A DNA stretch of 18,856 nt, taken from contig BQKZ01010503.1 in assembly GCA_036244855.1 (NCBI GenBank), forward strand, positions 1 to 18,856, read 5' to 3'. The notes beneath the pieces were generated by a model. It made no database searches and was not told the DNA's origin. It saw only the letters and a list, made by a program, of their open reading frames with translations. Position 1 is the stretch's first letter; each line of letters begins with the position of its first letter. The position numbers were made by a program, and so were the translations under genes. Shown one piece after another: positions 17,929 to 18,856 of the stretch. The stretch is from Temnopleurus reevesii. Its lineage: Eukaryota > Echinodermata > Echinoidea > Temnopleuroida > Temnopleuridae.

Positions 17929-18815
17929 TCATAAACTGATTAAGTTTCATCCGGTTGGTGAAAAGGAAAAGACGATATCTGGGTAAATTAAGAAATAATG
18001 ACCAGCTCTCTTGGACGACCTAGCCATTGTGTCACTGACCGATACAAAATAAAATCTAAAGGGAAAAACAATCGCTTAACTTTCACGAACCATTTTCTCG
18101 TGTTTTGTCATTTTTTGTATTTTGTCGTTGTTTTTCCAAGTAGCTTGCTTTAATATTAGCAGTGCCTGGGCTAAAGGTTGTTTTTTAACCTCAAAGGGTA
18201 TCTGAGGCAAAGAAAATCGTTGGTTGGTAATATATTCAATACTTCTTTATTCGGTTTAAAAACCACTTAAAAATCACAAAAACACATATAGACAAGAACA
18301 ATAATGTCAAAGAAAGAAAAGGTTGGAATAAATATGACAAGAAAAATATAAATACAGCTGACAAATAACAACTATAGAATGCATTAATATGTGCACAGAT
18401 AGTCAATAAACATAAACTTAAATATATAAACCAACTCTCCCAAACATGACATGACATTAAAGACATGTGTAGTTTTAAAAATGCTGAATTAAAAAAATAG
18501 GACGTTTCCAATAATAAATCAAAAGAGGACTTGTACAAAGACTAGCTCACACGTGTAAGATAAAGATGTTCCATAGAGGTATATACACGTATGTACCTCT
18601 TTGAGACGTTCACAAAAAAGACGCGCACGCACCTTATTACCAACGCTCGGAGCCATCCTCGGGATTAGGCACCGTGCGTCGATCGCGAAGGAGACGTTTA
18701 TTTGCTTCTAACTCTTTAACTAGTTAATTAATATAATGTCGAATAAAGTTATTTTGAGGTAAGTTTATGTTCAGGTTATATACAAATTATACCTTTTAAC
18801 CTTTTACCATCTAAA
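17929..18815. other. AT-rich non-coding stretch, possible 3' end of a minus-strand unit
   Basis: A 100-codon frame on the minus strand (18236-18538) is hydrophobic and Phe/Leu/Ser-rich, as AT-rich DNA tends to give. Near its end an AATAAA word (complement of 18246-18251) could be a polyadenylation signal of a transcript or retroelement. A short hairpin (AGAGGT...ACCTCT, 18575-18600) and a GC-rich patch (18620-18700) lie upstream on that strand. The evidence is too weak to name a gene or element. Confidence 0.3.
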
Positions 18816-18856
18816 TTGGTAAAGCCGTTAAAATCTGTTCTGATGATGATTGCTTC
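18816..18856 (+). repeat. Direct repeat, right copy, cut by window end
   Basis: This matches 17887-17928 over its full visible length and runs off the right edge. The repeat could be much longer outside the window. The two copies are about 930 bp apart. Confidence 0.65.

Noticed and set aside
18236..18538. 100-codon hydrophobic minus-strand frame as a membrane protein
   Set aside because: Its composition is what AT-rich DNA produces, and there is no clear domain or splice context.

Overview
The window looks like non-coding DNA from a eukaryotic (animal) genome. It is AT-rich, has no protein-coding gene I can recognise on either strand, and holds many degenerate mobile-element remnants: short inverted-repeat elements, a tRNA-derived SINE, trinucleotide and homopolymer tracts, and tandem duplications. 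The open frames present are short (about 60-150 codons) and fall in low-complexity DNA, in palindromes or in AT-rich filler. A marine invertebrate deuterostome such as a sea urchin or a relative is my best guess from the SINE layout, the MITE-like ends and scattered AGGCCTAT words. That is an inference from general appearance, not a demonstrated assignment.

Layout. Positions 1-2800 are mostly unremarkable. They hold a GC-richer patch with splice-like signals (408-657), an imperfect direct repeat (1213-1512), a small inverted-repeat element (1928-2052) and a purine-rich tract of about 330 bp (2386-2719). A foldback MITE-like element lies at 2795-2971. From 2972 to 6980 there is AT-rich sequence with a truncated tRNA-like SINE head (4226-4287), a degenerate inverted-repeat element (5459-5722) and a short palindrome carrying paired forkhead-type words (6727-6751). 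A GC-richer, promoter-like patch follows (6985-7290). Next is a pair of related segments, one inverted relative to the other (7602-8392).

The most structured part is 9941-15813. It contains four copies of one palindromic element of about 230-250 bp (10120-10349, 13581-14259, 14861-15109, 15571-15813), with partial copies between them. The first copy sits between two direct repeats of about 180 bp. The other three belong to a tandem array whose larger unit, element plus spacer, repeats with a period near 612 bp. One array copy is split by a 432-bp insertion (13638-14069) that is itself a near-perfect hairpin: 155-bp arms with one mismatch and a 122-nt loop. A 96-bp exact duplication on either side of a single N (15378-15570) is best explained as an assembly join.

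The last part holds a complete-looking tRNA-derived SINE on the minus strand (15991-16299) and an ATT/ATC trinucleotide tract with a 105-bp higher-order repeat (17070-17399). A short direct repeat has its second copy running off the right edge (17887-17928 and 18816-18856). No genes here can be said to work together. The region is best read as intergenic or intronic DNA shaped by repeated insertion, tandem duplication and foldback formation.
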